The notes under the pieces: generated by a model
Seen by the model: only the letters and a program-made list of their open reading frames with translations
Told to the model about the DNA's origin: nothing
Database searches by the model: none
In this document: piece after piece, positions 36,278-50,526 of the stretch
Position numbering within the stretch: the stretch's first letter is position 1
Layout of the letters: every line of letters starts with the position of its first letter
Translations under genes and position numbers: made by a program
Assembly: GCF_000002865.3 (NCBI RefSeq)
Contig: NW_001865071.1
Location: 333,478 to 397,477, forward strand
Reading direction: 5' to 3'
DNA: 64,000 nucleotides
DNA from: Monosiga brevicollis MX1
Lineage: Eukaryota > Opisthokonta > Choanoflagellata > Craspedida > Salpingoecidae

Positions 36278-37682
36278 ATGGCAGCCTTTCGTGCTGGCAT
36301 GAACCGTGTGCCCACTGGCCTGATCGGTGGCCTCGCCGTGGCTGGCGGTCTCGCCTACGGTGCCAACGAATCTGTGTTCACTGGTACGCTCAGCATGGTC
36401 TAAACTCATGGGATCACACCACGGTCCCACCCTGTCAATCCCATGTATGGCGCACCATCAAATGACTTCTCACTGAATGGGATGACGCTCTGTACAGTGC
36501 CCGCTGGTCATCGCGCCATCATGTTCAGCCGCTTCGCTGGTGTCAAGAACGAGGTGCTGAGTGAAGGTCTTCACTTTCGGTGCGTTCTATATCTGTTGAG
36601 CCGCTCATGGCTCATTGGCGTCAAGTCCCACCAATTTTTTCCCCCCTCCCCCCCCCTTGTTTTTCCTCCAGCTTACCCAGCCCTGTCCCCCTTCAACCTT
36701 TCTTGTCCTTAGCGTCCCCTGGGTTCACAAGCCCGTCATCTATGATATCCGTGCCAAGGCCCACCGCATCACCTCGCTCACTGGTACCAAGGGTCAGTTT
36801 GCGCTTTGCTAGTACCCAAACTCAAGTGTCCTGCCGTGCTCCTCAAGCCACTCACTTGACAATGGATGATATTGGGATTGGGACAGATTTGCAGATGGTC
36901 AACGTCAGTCTTCGTGTCCTCTCACGCCCAGAGACCAACGAGCTTCCCTCCCTCTTCCGTAACCTCGGCATTGACTACGACGATCGTGTTCTCCCCTCCA
37001 TCATCAACGAGGTTTGTGCCTTGCCACCTATCATGCGTTTCGCGCGAGTCTTCAACAACCAGGCTGAATATCCGGCCCCCGCAACCCAACGCTTTCTTTT
37101 GCTGCAGCCGACTGTTGTACTCACGCGAAACTCAATCTTTTCGTTTGACGTCCTCCTCCCAAATTTATTTTCGTCACGTGGCCATATCTGTTGGCGTGAG
37201 CGCAGGTGCTGAAGTCAGAAATTGCCCGCTTCAACGCTTCCCAGCTGATCACCCAGCGTGAGCGCGTCAGTCGTCTTATTCGTGAAAACCTTAAGGATCG
37301 TGCACGCGAGTTCTGGCTCGTGCTTGAAGATGTCTCCATCACCGATTTGAGCTTTGGTGTCGAGTACAGCCGCGCTGTCGAGGCCAAGCAGGTTGCACAA
37401 CAGGAGGCCCAGCGCGCCGCCATGCTCGTCGAGCGTGCCAAGCAGGAGCGTCAGCAAAAGATCGTCGAGGCCGAGGGTGAGGCGCAGTCGGCCAAGCTGA
37501 TTGGTGAGGCCATCCGCCAAAACCCCGGCTTCTTGCAGCTGCGTCGTATCGACGCTGCACGCGAAATTGCCGCCACCGTCGCCAACTCCACCAACCGCGT
37601 CTACCTGGACAGCAACCAGCTGCTCCTCAACGTCGACGAGTTCCAATACAAGGAGGAATCTCTCAAGACGTCGAACAAGTAA
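36278..37682 (+). CDS. PHB2: Prohibitin-2
   Basis: Five exons (36278-36383, 36498-36579, 36713-36792, 36887-37011, 37206-37682) close at 289 residues. PHB2 with PHB1 forms large rings in the inner mitochondrial membrane that scaffold proteases and support cristae. The N-terminal hydrophobic anchor is [21 protein letters not shown]. The SPFH domain follows with [40 protein letters not shown] and [27 protein letters not shown], then [20 protein letters not shown], marks the C-terminal coiled coil and picks PHB2 over PHB1. All parts present, with no odd residue noted. Confidence 0.96.
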
Positions 37683-38496
37683 AGGCTGTAGTCTGCCAAG
37701 GCCGCTACGTCCTGCCCTCTTTTCACTGTTGGCGTTGCTAAACGTCACAACCCTTGTATGTGCTTGTGTTGGTATGGCTCGTTCCTTTTTTCTTGTGGTC
37801 TTTGGACTGTACTGAGCGGCGTCCCTTTTCCCCACCTTCCAAGTTCCAACGCTTTCTTTGTTTTTGTTCTTGTTGTCTACCCTTCTTCCCCCTTTGGTTT
37901 CCTGACATGGGGTCTTTCCGCACACTTCTTGGTTTCACGCTCTACAACACTTTTCTCTGTCTTGTGCAGCACAGCGTGCTCGTTGACGAGATTCAAAAGA
38001 CTCGATGCGTTTATTCCTGTCCTGGCTGCATGCCTGTTTGTTGGTGGCGTGTCGCGTTATCCCAGAGCCCACCAACATGGCTTTGCTTGCCAGTCATGCC
38101 AATTGCATCAAAAGTCTTGATTTTTTTTTGGGAACTTGTACCGATTCACTCCTTCTACCAACTGATGTGTGATGTGATGTGTGCGCTCCAAGATGTCGTG
38201 GGGATAGACATGGCGCAAAAGGGAACCCGCATGGGTACATGTGCGCAGCGCGTGACGGGGCAGATATCCCAAAATTTTTGACAATTTTCTTCTTTCCGCG
38301 TGCACATGAGCCGACTGGAATACCCACAAACACGAGCCAATCGGCCGCTGGGAACAAAACAACATGGGGGGATGGGAAAGTAGGAACGGCGTACTAAAAG
38401 CCAAGCAAGCGAGGGAAAAGAATAGGGTAGAAGAGAGGAAACGAGCAAGACAGCGAGATAGAGAGAAGCGGCAAGGAGCGCGTGGCGCTGGGCCGT
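37683..38496. other. Convergent 3' region, PHB2/Ran
   Basis: About 800 bp between two stop codons, presumably two 3' UTRs. T/C-rich on the PHB2 side; no gene recognised. Confidence 0.6.
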
Positions 38497-39454
38497 TTAC
38501 AAGTCATCATCATCGTCATCAGGAAGCTCAGCCTGCTGGGCCATACGCATCTCCTCCTCAGCGCGCTGCATAGCAGCGTGGTCAATCTCGACCTCAGCGG
38601 GACGAAGGGCCGGGGCAGCAACAAACTCAAGGTTGGGCTGGCCTGAAAGACGGCGGGCCAGCCAGAGGAAGGGCTTCTCAAAGTTGAAGTTGGACTTGGC
38701 GGAAATGTCGTAGTACTGAAGCATTTTCTTGCGATGAAAGGTAATCTGCTTGGCCTTGACCTTGCGGTCCTTCATGTCAACCTTGTTGCCGCAGAGAACC
38801 ATGGGAATGTTCTCACACACGCGAACCAGGTCACGATGCCAGTTGGGCACGTTCTTGTACGTCACACGGGCCGTGACGTCAAACATGATGATGGCGCACT
38901 TGCCATGAATGTAGTAACCATCGCGCTGTAGACAAGGCACAGGTGCACGGGCGCACCAAAGGCGGTGAGAGGCATGCGAAGCAACGCGTCAAAATTTTGG
39001 TTGGTCAAAAGCAACTTACGAGGCCACCAAACTTCTCCTGGCCAGCCGTGTCCCAGACGTCAAAGATGATGGGGCCACAGTTGGTCTGGAAGCTCAGGGG
39101 ATGCACGTCCGCACCGAGCGTGGCTAGATTCAACAAGAACATACGCGGAGCAAGGACACGAGTGTGGTGAGTCCGCGTTGGGCTCGAGGATGGAGCTTTC
39201 CTTCTGAGGGTGTGCAAAGAAACCGAGGAAAAACGTACCGACGTATTTCTTCTCAAACTCGCCAGTAAGATGGCGCTTCACAAAGGTGGTCTTGCCGGTA
39301 CCACCGTCACCGACAAGAACGAGCTGCCAATCCGCGCAAAGGCAAGGTAATGTGAGGTTCAGCAGAGCAAAACGAGCATCACCATCTGCAATGACACCAA
39401 CAGAGTGCACGAGACAACGCCTCGTGAACAAACCTTGAAACGAGGAGCCTCCAT
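38497..39454 (-). CDS. RAN: Ran GTPase
   Basis: Four exons (39434-39454, 39239-39323, 39020-39123, 38497-38925) close at 212 residues. Ran drives nuclear import and export and spindle assembly. G1 is [14 protein letters not shown]. The switch I region starts at [18 protein letters not shown]. Switch II is [19 protein letters not shown]4 is [14 protein letters not shown] and G5 is [13 protein letters not shown]. The acidic C-terminal switch ends DDDDDDL, like the animal DEDDDL. There is no CAAX box, as expected for Ran. The first coding exon encodes only MEAPRFK. Confidence 0.97.
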
Positions 39455-40602
39455 GTTGCAGCGTTAGCCAAATCTCAACCTGTAGATGCCACCACACGTT
39501 ATTGGTCAGTAAAGTCAAAAAAAAAAAAAAAAAAAAAAAGAAAAAAGAGAGAAGAAAATTTTGTTCGAAAATTTCAAAAAGAGATAAAAAAACGACAAGG
39601 CAAACAGCTTGAAGAGTGACACCCCATGGTTGCCTTCAGCAGCGCAGCATTTAAAAGGGTGAAGCAGCAAGGGGAAGCCTCGGCATGCACCGCCGCCATC
39701 AGTCGTCCCAAGTCCCGGTGCCATTTGTGCCCAAAGCGCAACCTGCCTGTTCAAGGTTTTGAATGCAAATGCCACTGGGACGCCAAGAGAGAGAGAAGGA
39801 GAAAAGCCGTTGAGATACACGAGGGGCTTTGAGAACAAAAGATGCCCAGCCCAAAAAAGCGAAAACTGGTTTGAGAACCGGAATTTTCAAAATGGTATGG
39901 GTATAACTGGAAAAACATGTTTTAATTAATACAGAATGTAGACTTTGCAAGCAGTCTGGAGTCAGACCGGTTATGTCAGACAAATTTGGAATCACCCCAA
40001 ACCCATGGGAGACTGAGAGACTGGATGTGCCACGACACAAAAAGTCAGTGTTGACAACCAAGCAAAAGTTATTGAAGCTAAATAGAGGGTTTACGAAGAA
40101 AATACCATAACGATATGGCTTTACCATTGTGACTTTGTTCAACATAATGTAGTGACTTTGTCGGTTACTGCCGAGCCATGTTTTGGCGGCAAACGCGACA
40201 GAAAGCCTCCTTCTTCTTGAGACAGTGGGAACTGCATTTGCACAACAGAGCGAGGGAACGAGAGCGCAAGAGGGAGAGAGAAATAGCATTTGACCCTGTT
40301 CTGCTCCCAGTTCTGACGGGTTTGGCACTGGTGTCGCGGCGGCACAAAGGCTGAGTATACCGCGACTGGCTCAAGGTGTGTTGATCGGAATGGGGTAGCG
40401 CTGTGACGGGGGATGGATATGGAAGGACTGCCGGGGGTTGTTGTGCCTTTTTTTTTTTTTTTTTGCTCTTTTGACGCTTCTTTGATTTGCGTCGGCTTGG
40501 CTGATGAATGAACAACAGGAAGATTGCTCCAGCTTCAACTCAAGACGCACACGCTTCCGCACCGGCTTGAGGCGCCCGGCTTTGGCGCCAGTCAACCCTA
40601 TC
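39455..40602. other. Divergent intergenic region, Ran/VMP1
   Basis: About 1.1 kb, AT-richer than average, with a poly-A run at about 39518-39539 and a poly-T run at about 40448-40464. I found no coding frame with family resemblance. Confidence 0.6.
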
Positions 40603-43290
40603 ATGGCTGCAATGGCCGGTCAAAGTGGGTCATCTGGCTGGTGCTTGTATGCTGCATGTTGTGAGGATCACACTGGCCATCCAAGGCCCCAGTCACTGCT
40701 GTCTTTGTTAGTTCTTCTCACCGGCATGCTTGTGTCCGTGTCGCGCGATTTGCTTGCATCGCAGGTGCGCACCGGCGCACCTTAAGTGCTGAGGTGCAGC
40801 CCGGCACCAGTGCTGCCAGTCCCGATGCTATGGCTAAGCACGGTGAGACTGCCAGCTACCCCGCTCACTGCACTTCACCGCACATTTTCTCTGCCTCATT
40901 TGACCTGCCATCGACGCGTTTCGACTCCGTTTTTCACCGCACAGCCGTGTCGGACAAGGTCAAGGCCATTCGTCAACGCTACCGCGAGCAGCGAAAGGCC
41001 ATCACCATGTTTCGCAGACCCTTGCAAACCATCTACTACTCAACCCGTGAAACCTTGGTCCTTTTGGGTGAAGCCTTGCAATCGTACGTCTGATTTTCTC
41101 CTGCACAAGTTTTCGGGCCACGCCTTGCCCACGATAGCGGCTCACGACGTGCGTTATGCTTTTACTTTCAGGGCCAAGGAGCGCTGGCAAGTCTCCGTCC
41201 CGGCCACTCTGGCCGTGATTGGCCTGTACTATTTTGTATCAACTACTACCAACGGGGTGCGTCCTGCTCTTGTTTGCTCTTGTTTGCTGTAAGGGACTGT
41301 TCAACGGCAGGCAGACAGTCAGGCAGGCAGGCAAGACAATTGTTGCATGCGCAGCGCTCCAGCCCGCAGCATTGCACAGGATGCACAGGCTTGTCGCTTG
41401 GCCCTCTGCTTTTGATAACAAATTGTCTCATGACGAGCTCGTATCGGCTTGGTTGTATCCTGCGCTGCCACCCCGGCCTTAGACGGCACTCTACGCCATT
41501 GACAAGGTCTATGAGGCCATGTTCTGGTGCTTTCTGGGCATCCTTTCCTCTGTGGGCCTGGGCACAGGGCTTCACACCTTCATCCTTTACCTGGTATTGT
41601 TGGGCTGCAGCCGTAGTTTGTGGACATGGGTTGTGTGGCAAGCATGAAGGAGACGCTTGCCAGCGCCCGTGTCCGTCTTGGGGCACGTATCGTATGCTCA
41701 TTGCTATACACCCTCCCGTGGGGTGGCTCGGGCGCGCGCTCTTCAATAGGGTCCATACATGGCCCAGTACACCATGCACGCCTACACCTGCAACTCAACC
41801 GAGTTTGCTTCCGAGTTGCGCTCAACCCAGCGAAGCACGTAAGGCCAACGACTGTTTCGTGTGCAGCAAACACCGCAGCAGGGTAGACAATCCCGTGGCC
41901 ACGTCGCGCGCTCATCCATTACCCTCGGTTCTTGAATGCGAACAACAACAAACAAACCAATGAATCAACTTTAGTTGGGCCAACGTGCTGTGCCTTGAAC
42001 CGCCCGAGGAGGGCTTTCCGCCCATGACCGTATGGCGTGTTATGCAAAATGTACGTTGCTTTTTATTACGTTCCACGTTTTGTGTGTGTGTTGTGAAGCG
42101 TGGTGATTTAGCTTCCGTTCCAGTCGGCGTCGTTGTTGTTGTTTGTAATCACCCAATTCTTCGCCTGGCCGACTTAGGTTGAGTTTCCGGCCTTTTTCTG
42201 GGGCTGCGGCGCTGCCATTGGCGAGCTTCCCCCCTACTTTGTCGCTCGCGCCGCGCGCTTGAGTGAGGAGGATCCCGACGATGAGGACTTGGAGGAGTTT
42301 CACGAATCTTTGCACGATGACAGCCACACGCTGCTGGCACGCGCCAAGCGCTTCATGCATGATATTGTCCAACGCGCTGGCTTTTGGGGTATCTTCTTCT
42401 GTGCCGCCATTCCCAACCCACTCTTTGACCTGGCGGGTATTACCTGCGGCCACTTTATGGTGCGTGTGAGCACCACGCCAGCCAGCCAGCCATGCTCCTT
42501 TGGGCTCGTGTTCCAATATTTCTCTTGTGTCCTGATGTCAAGCAATCACTTCATAACCCATAACCCATGCTTTTCATCAACGCGGCGTTTTGATTGCTTC
42601 TAGATTCCATTTCACATCTTTTTTGGTGCCACATTTTTGGGCAAAGCCATCTTCAAGCTGCACATTCAAATGGCCATGCTGGTTTTTTTCATGTCCAAAC
42701 CCGTCTTTGAGGCCTTGCTGGGCCACATCAAGCAGTTGCCCATGGCTGGTATGTGCTACTTGATCGATTGAAGCACGTTGAAGTGCCGTGGGTCGGCTTA
42801 CAGCATGTGCGTGTCGTGGCGTCTGTTGGTATGCTGGCATAGGCGTCTGGTTGCATGATGTCATTCGCGACATTCAGCGCTCCACCCAGGCCCGCTTTGT
42901 GGGCGATGGTGACTCAGGGGCCAACAAGGACGAAGGGGTATGTGCGCATATTCGACTCAATCCAACTCCTCTTTTAGTTGCTGGGTCCCAAGTCTGACTT
43001 GATGCTCGCTGACACGGTGGCGTGTACATATAGCTGCCGTTGCTAGCGTACATCATGGGCCCCATTGTTATTGGCATGATCGGTTACTTTGCCGTCTCCA
43101 TCATCAACCAGATGGCTCAAAAGAATCGCCACCGTCTGGACAAGCAGCTGTACGTTTTGCTCCATCATGGTCGGGGGTGGGGTCACGTGGGCAGGCACAG
43201 GGATCGTTCTTTGCTGTTTCTCTCAATCAGGATGTGTTGGCACGTTGTTTTTGGAAAATTAGCATTGAGCGCGAGGTCAAGTCGGGTTGA
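40603..43290 (+). CDS. VMP1: Vacuole membrane protein 1 (VMP1), ER scramblase of the VTT family
   Basis: Eleven exons (40603-40618, 40765-41083, 41172-41256, 41483-41593, 41750-41838, 41975-42050, 42178-42459, 42604-42748, 42843-42937, 43034-43149, 43263-43290) close at 453 residues. VMP1 is an ER multi-span lipid scramblase needed for autophagosome formation and ER contact sites. Strong matches: [100 protein letters not shown] and [11 protein letters not shown]. The N-terminal 110 residues are longer and unlike human up to [20 protein letters not shown], which aligns. The start exon of 16 nt (MAAMA) is phase-consistent but its donor is weak; Met at 40830 is an alternative start. Confidence 0.93.
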
Positions 43291-43678
43291 GGAGCGCCGC
43301 CGTGCGGCAGGAGGATCAAAGTGTGGTGCGGCCTAGTCAGGCACTCGTTGACATTCTAAACGGCTTGTTTTAAAACTTGAAAGCAAAAGTCAGCGAGGCA
43401 ATTCTTGGTGGAAACGACTGATGTTGTCACTCATTGGGCTCGCAATCTTGAGAGCCATATCAATTGCATGAGGCACAAGTTCACCTTTTTTTCTTTTTTT
43501 ATCAAGAACGGGACGAGTCCATTTGATTGGGGCCACTTAACACCACTGAACAGAACCATGCACAAGATAAGCACAAGTTGTGAAAAGAGAAAACAGGGGA
43601 AGTATTAAAAGAAGAGGGAACTTGGAAAAGGCAAACAAGCGAACCGGCAACGCGCCGGCCGGAGCAGTCCGGACTCCT
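43291..43678. other. Convergent 3' region, VMP1/lactonase
   Basis: About 390 bp between two stop codons; no gene or repeat beyond short A/T runs. Confidence 0.6.
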
Positions 43679-45277
43679 TCAATGAGGGGCGTGCACACAC
43701 ACAAAATTGGGCGATGGGACATCGTAGGTGTGGCCGGTAAACTCGAGAACACCCTCTTCTCGGTTAAAGCGAAAGACGGTAATGGTGTCCGTGTCTTGGT
43801 TGGCTACCACGAGCCAGTGACCGGTGGCATCAAACTGAAAGTGGCGGGGTGTGCGGCCTCGCGTGTGAAAGAATTCAGGCTGCTTGAGCATGCCGGTAGA
43901 GGCATCGGCCTTGAAGGTCGCGATGGAGTTGTGGCCTCGATTGGAGACTACAACGTACTGGCCGGATGGGTCGAGGCAGATACGGCCACACGTGTTGAGG
44001 GAACGCGGAAAAGCCTCGGGCACCGTGGGAATGGACTGCTTAAACGTGAGAATCGTCACGTCCGCCGAGGGGTTGGCAGCCAGCTGCGCTGCCGCTTCAC
44101 GATCGTAATCAAAGACGGAGACGGTAGAGCTGAGCTCATTGACGACATACATGATGTTGAGCTCTGGGTGAAAGTGCACATAGCGTGGACCATGGGTCGA
44201 GCCGGCTGGACCCGGAGCAGCCGTCTGTGCGGTTTTTAGGCAGCCTGTGGCATTGTCATACGTGAAAATTTTGATGACGTCGAGGCCCAGATCGGGTACA
44301 AACGCGAGATGACCCTCGTAAGGGTCCAGAACGATGGCATGCGCATGCGGCTCCAACTGGCGGTTGTGTAGGTGGTCAAGCCGGGACATGGCGACCACCT
44401 TCTTCTCCGGCTCATGAATATGCGAGGCATCGCGAAGTTTGCCCGTGGAGCTGTCGATGGGAAAGGCGGCGACAGTGCTATCCCAATAGTTGACGGCAAG
44501 CATATGTCGCTGAGGTTTATCGATCGTGAGGTAGCAAGTGCTGCGGCCGTGAGCGGACCAGTGATCAATTTCTGCAAGGGCGCCCGTCTCTGGGTTGACG
44601 CTGTAAGCTCCAATTGTGTTCTCCTTGAGAATGTCCTCGGTGCAGAGGTAAAGAATATTTTTCTGGCAGAAGCAGAGAGGAAGAGAGAAGCAGAAGCAGA
44701 GAGGAAGAGAGAAGCAGAAGAAGAAAAGGAAGAAGAAGAAGAAAAGAAGAAGAAGAAGACGACGACGACGACGAGGATGGCGGTGACAATGAGAGAGAGA
44801 GAGAGAGTGAGAGTGAGAGAGAGAGAGAGAGCCACGCAAGCGGCAAACGGGATACCCGGTTTCACGTGTGGATGCAAACTGCATGAGGGGTGAACATAGA
44901 TGGCTCGGAAAACTTGGGGATGGCACTCACTTGAGGATGGTAACGGAGAAAGCCAGGGTTATCAAAGCTATTGTCAACTGTCAGAAGCGTGAGCTGGCCG
45001 GTACGCGGGCAGAGGCGGTAGACGTAGAGGGAATGCTTGGCGGGTGTGCCCTTGGGTACATGTGCTAGGTTGTCAAACGTGCTCTACCCGACAGATGGGA
45101 AGCAGGGGTGCGACACAGCAAGGAGTGAGATCGCAGACCACATTGAGCTCAAGATCCTGGCGGGTGTGCCCGAGCGAAGGCAGAAGGAGGACGAACATAA
45201 TTGGCGACAAAGACAAATGATCCCGTGGCCTTGTTGTCATTGGCTGGAACCATGGCGGCCTTGGTTGTCAGGGCCAT
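43679..45277 (-). CDS. Lactonase-type seven-bladed beta-propeller protein (6-phosphogluconolactonase/YbhE-like)
   Basis: Three exons (45193-45277, 44931-45064, 43679-44662) close at 400 residues. The chain has the repeating propeller pattern of the lactonase family: SLYVYRLCPRTGQLTLL, NPGFLRYHP, LYLCTED, TIGAYSVNPETGALAEI, MLAVNYWDSTVAAFPID, PHAHAIVLDP, GPRYVHFHPELNIMYVVNEL, SVFDYDRE, YVVVSNRGHNSIATF and TPRHFQFDATGHWLVVANQD. Relatives hydrolyse 6-phosphogluconolactone or act as carboxy-muconate cyclases; which substrate is used here cannot be told from sequence. There is no signal peptide, so it is probably cytosolic. The exon 1 donor (GTCCTC) is weak but is the only phase-correct choice I found. 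The intron at 44663-44930 is filled by an AGAAG/GACGAC purine-rich array. Confidence 0.8.
44672..44834. repeat. Purine-rich GAAGAAG/GAGAGA array in an intron
   Basis: Three related blocks: AGCAGAAGCAGAGAGG repeats, (GAA)n/(GAC)n and (GA)n. They lie within the second intron of the lactonase gene. Confidence 0.9.
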
Positions 45278-45828
45278 CGTGGCAGGTGAGCAGGACTGGG
45301 TGTGGAGAGTCTGACGAGTCTGCTCCTGTGATGCGCGTAGATGCAGGAAGAAAATGACAACCTGAGCGCGCCGACGCAAACCTCAAACAACATCCCTTCT
45401 TCAGCGCGGTTGCCCATGCGCCGCACCGACATGGCTCACGCCTGTTTATTTTTGTGTTTGGCCACCGATCGGCGGCGCGGTCCTGGCTACCCGCCTTGAT
45501 CAAAAGTACAACCGTGTCACCAAGACCCGATCCATCTGGATCCTGCTGTCACGTCCCAGACCCCGTGTCCCAAGCCCCGGCAGCAAGCTCAACGGTCTGC
45601 TCGCAACACACCACTCGCTGCCATTTCTGCGATTGCGACATCCGGCCACCCACCTCTGAAAGCTTGTGCAAATGTAACCCAAGTAAGTGTGATCAGAACT
45701 ACACTCTTAAAATTTATTCTAAACAGCTGTTCAACACACATTTGTGCTGCGAAAAAAATCGTTCAAATTTTTAATTTTTTTTTTTTTTTCGAGCGAGAGG
45801 GGCAGGCAACCATCACCGACTGAACAAG
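45278..45828. other. Divergent intergenic region, lactonase/zinc-finger gene
   Basis: About 550 bp with no gene. A T-run at about 45775-45790 lies 40 bp upstream of the zinc-finger start. Confidence 0.6.
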
Positions 45829-46776
45829 ATGTCCATCTGGAACCAGGCCAAGACCGTGTGGCATTGCCAGACATGCTTGTGCGAAAACCAAAACTCCGAT
45901 GACAAGTGTGCTGCCTGTGGTGAGGCCAAAGCGGGTGCCAAGACAGCAGCCCCAGCTGCTGCCACAACCGCGGCAGCCACACCCAGCACGCAGGCCCCAG
46001 CGGCCGCAGCCCAGGTGGCGCCAACCGGCATCTGGGCTCAGGCGGCTTCGGTGTGGCACTGTGATACTTGTCTCTGTGAGAACAAAAAGGGTGATGACAA
46101 ATGTGCGGCGTGTGGTGCGTCCAAGGGTGGCGCCACGGCCGCGGCCACCACTGCTCCTGCTGCTGGTACGTGAATGCAAAGCACGCCTCGGTTTCGAGAA
46201 GGCTTGCGCTCTGGTAAGAGCACCGTGTTCTCATCGTGGCTGGCGCGCCTGCATGGTCTGTTTTACTTCCTTGTAGACACAAAGACCGGCTTTACGTTTG
46301 GCGGTGATGCAGCGGCGCGTGCATTGACCAACAAACCGGCGGCCAGCTCTGGCTTCAAGTTTGGGGGAGATGCCGCCAAGCAAAGCCCGGCCACGGTGGG
46401 CGGCTTCAAGTTTGGTGGCATGCCGGCGGCCAGCTCTGGGTTCAAGTTTGGGGGTGACGCCTCCAAGCAAGCCACTGCTTCCGTGGACGCCAAAGCAGAG
46501 GACAGTAAGGCCGAGACAGAGACAGAAACCAAGAAGGTGGAGACCAAGACGAGTGGTAAGCGCACTGCGGCTGACAGCCACCCCGAGGCCCAAGAGAGCA
46601 GTGAAAAGGTAGCCGACGAAGCTGAAAGTGAAGACGCCAAGGATGCTGAGACCAAGGCCGAGAAGGAGACGGAGACGGAGCAGGAGGCCGAGGCCAAGCC
46701 GGAAGAGGAAAAGAAAGAGGCTGAGGAGGAGGATGATGGTCGCCCTCAGCGAGCCAAGCGGGCCAAGCGCAATTAG
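45829..46776 (+). CDS. RanBP2-type zinc-finger protein with FG-like repeats (Nup153-like)
   Basis: Two exons (45829-46165, 46277-46776) close at 278 residues. Two RanBP2-type zinc fingers, WHCQTCLCENQNSDDKCAAC and WHCDTCLCENKKGDDKCAAC, start near residues 11 and 75 and have the WxCxxC...N...CxxC layout. An Ala/Thr/Pro linker joins them. Then come phenylalanine-glycine units (TGFTFGGDAA, SGFKFGGDAA, GGFKFGGMPA, SGFKFGGDAS), a long Glu/Lys/Ala charged stretch and a basic C-terminus RAKRAKRN that looks like an NLS. In animals this zinc-finger and FG combination is found in Nup153 and RanBP2, where the fingers bind Ran. A nuclear-pore or Ran-handling role is inferred. It is much smaller than Nup153. 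Confidence 0.82.
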
Positions 46777-46947
46777 AGCCTTAATGCACGAGTGAACAAC
46801 GTTCCGCGTTTGAGAGGAACCGCGCGGCCAGCGTTGTTGGCTCTGCGACATTGGGATGTGCCTGCTTCTCTGGGGATTTGCCAAACCAACGGGACACGGC
46901 ACCAGGGATGTTGTGCTTGCCAAGACCCGGGTTTCGACAACATGCTC

Positions 46948-46980
<33 letters not shown>

Positions 46981-47585
46981 TCTGCTCCCTCTCTCCCTCC
47001 CATACTTTATGTATCCGCTTCCTCTGGCGTGCTTTCGCTCTCTCCATTTGAGTCCTTGCCTATCCCTGTCAATTTGTGCGCAGGGGTCGTGGTGCAGACC
47101 NCATGACCATACAAAAATCCAAATGCGGATCACCATCTTGAGCAAGCGTAGCCCAACAGAACAACCACTCGGGTCCTTTCTCCTCGAGCTAAACCAGCGA
47201 CTATCTCTTCCAACACACAGCCCACCGTTCCACCGTTCCACCGTTCCACCGTTACACCGTTACACCCGTCCCCCGTCCACCCGTCCATAACAGTGACTTG
47301 ATGGATGAACAGATGAATTGTCAGCACAGCATCATGTTCGTTTCGTTCGTTTCGTTGTGTGAGAAAGTTTACAAGAGAGAGAGAGCGAGAGAGAGAGGGA
47401 ACGTGCGCGTGCACCTCCAAGGCGAGAGACGTGGATCCAGTTGCCAGCGTGTCATTGTTGGACGATTTGGGGCAGGAGGGAGTTGGATGCTTGAATGTGG
47501 GGTGGGGTGGGTGTGGGGACACGTTGGCACTTTTTGACAAGGTGACGTGTGTGTGTGGGGGGGGGGAGGTGGTGGTGTTGTCGAG
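46777..47585. other. Intergenic region upstream of HSPA13
   Basis: About 800 bp with (TTG)n at 46947-46979, one ambiguous base (N) at 47101, a CCGTTCCA/CCGTTACA mini-array at about 47223-47283, a short GA run at about 47375-47398 and a G-run at about 47558-47568. No gene recognised. Confidence 0.65.
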
Positions 47586-50235
<2,650 letters not shown>

Positions 50236-50526
50236 GTAGGCGATCGCCTTCCGCCACGGCAGTCGCATAGGTTTGAAAAAACTCATGTACCAACGCAATC
50301 TCTAGTACCCTTTGCTTGTTAGGTAGGATGCATGCCGCATAAACTTGTGAACAGACTGACGCGGATCTCTGACGAGTGTTCATTCAAATTCAGAAAAGAA
50401 TGACGGAATTGCAACGTCACGTCAACGCTGCATGCCATATGAAGCAGAGCCAGAGCAAAGTGGCCCTGCCCGCATGGCCAACATTTCGATTATCATGGAA
50501 TTGGGTTGTTTGGCGAAAAATGGATG
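50236..50526. other. Convergent 3' region, HSPA13/Derlin
   Basis: Under 300 bp between two stop codons; nothing recognised. Confidence 0.6.

Noticed and set aside
35669-36302. Cys/Leu-rich plus-strand frames upstream of PHB2
   Set aside because: Low-complexity CTTG/CTCG sequence with no conserved pattern; more likely UTR or promoter.
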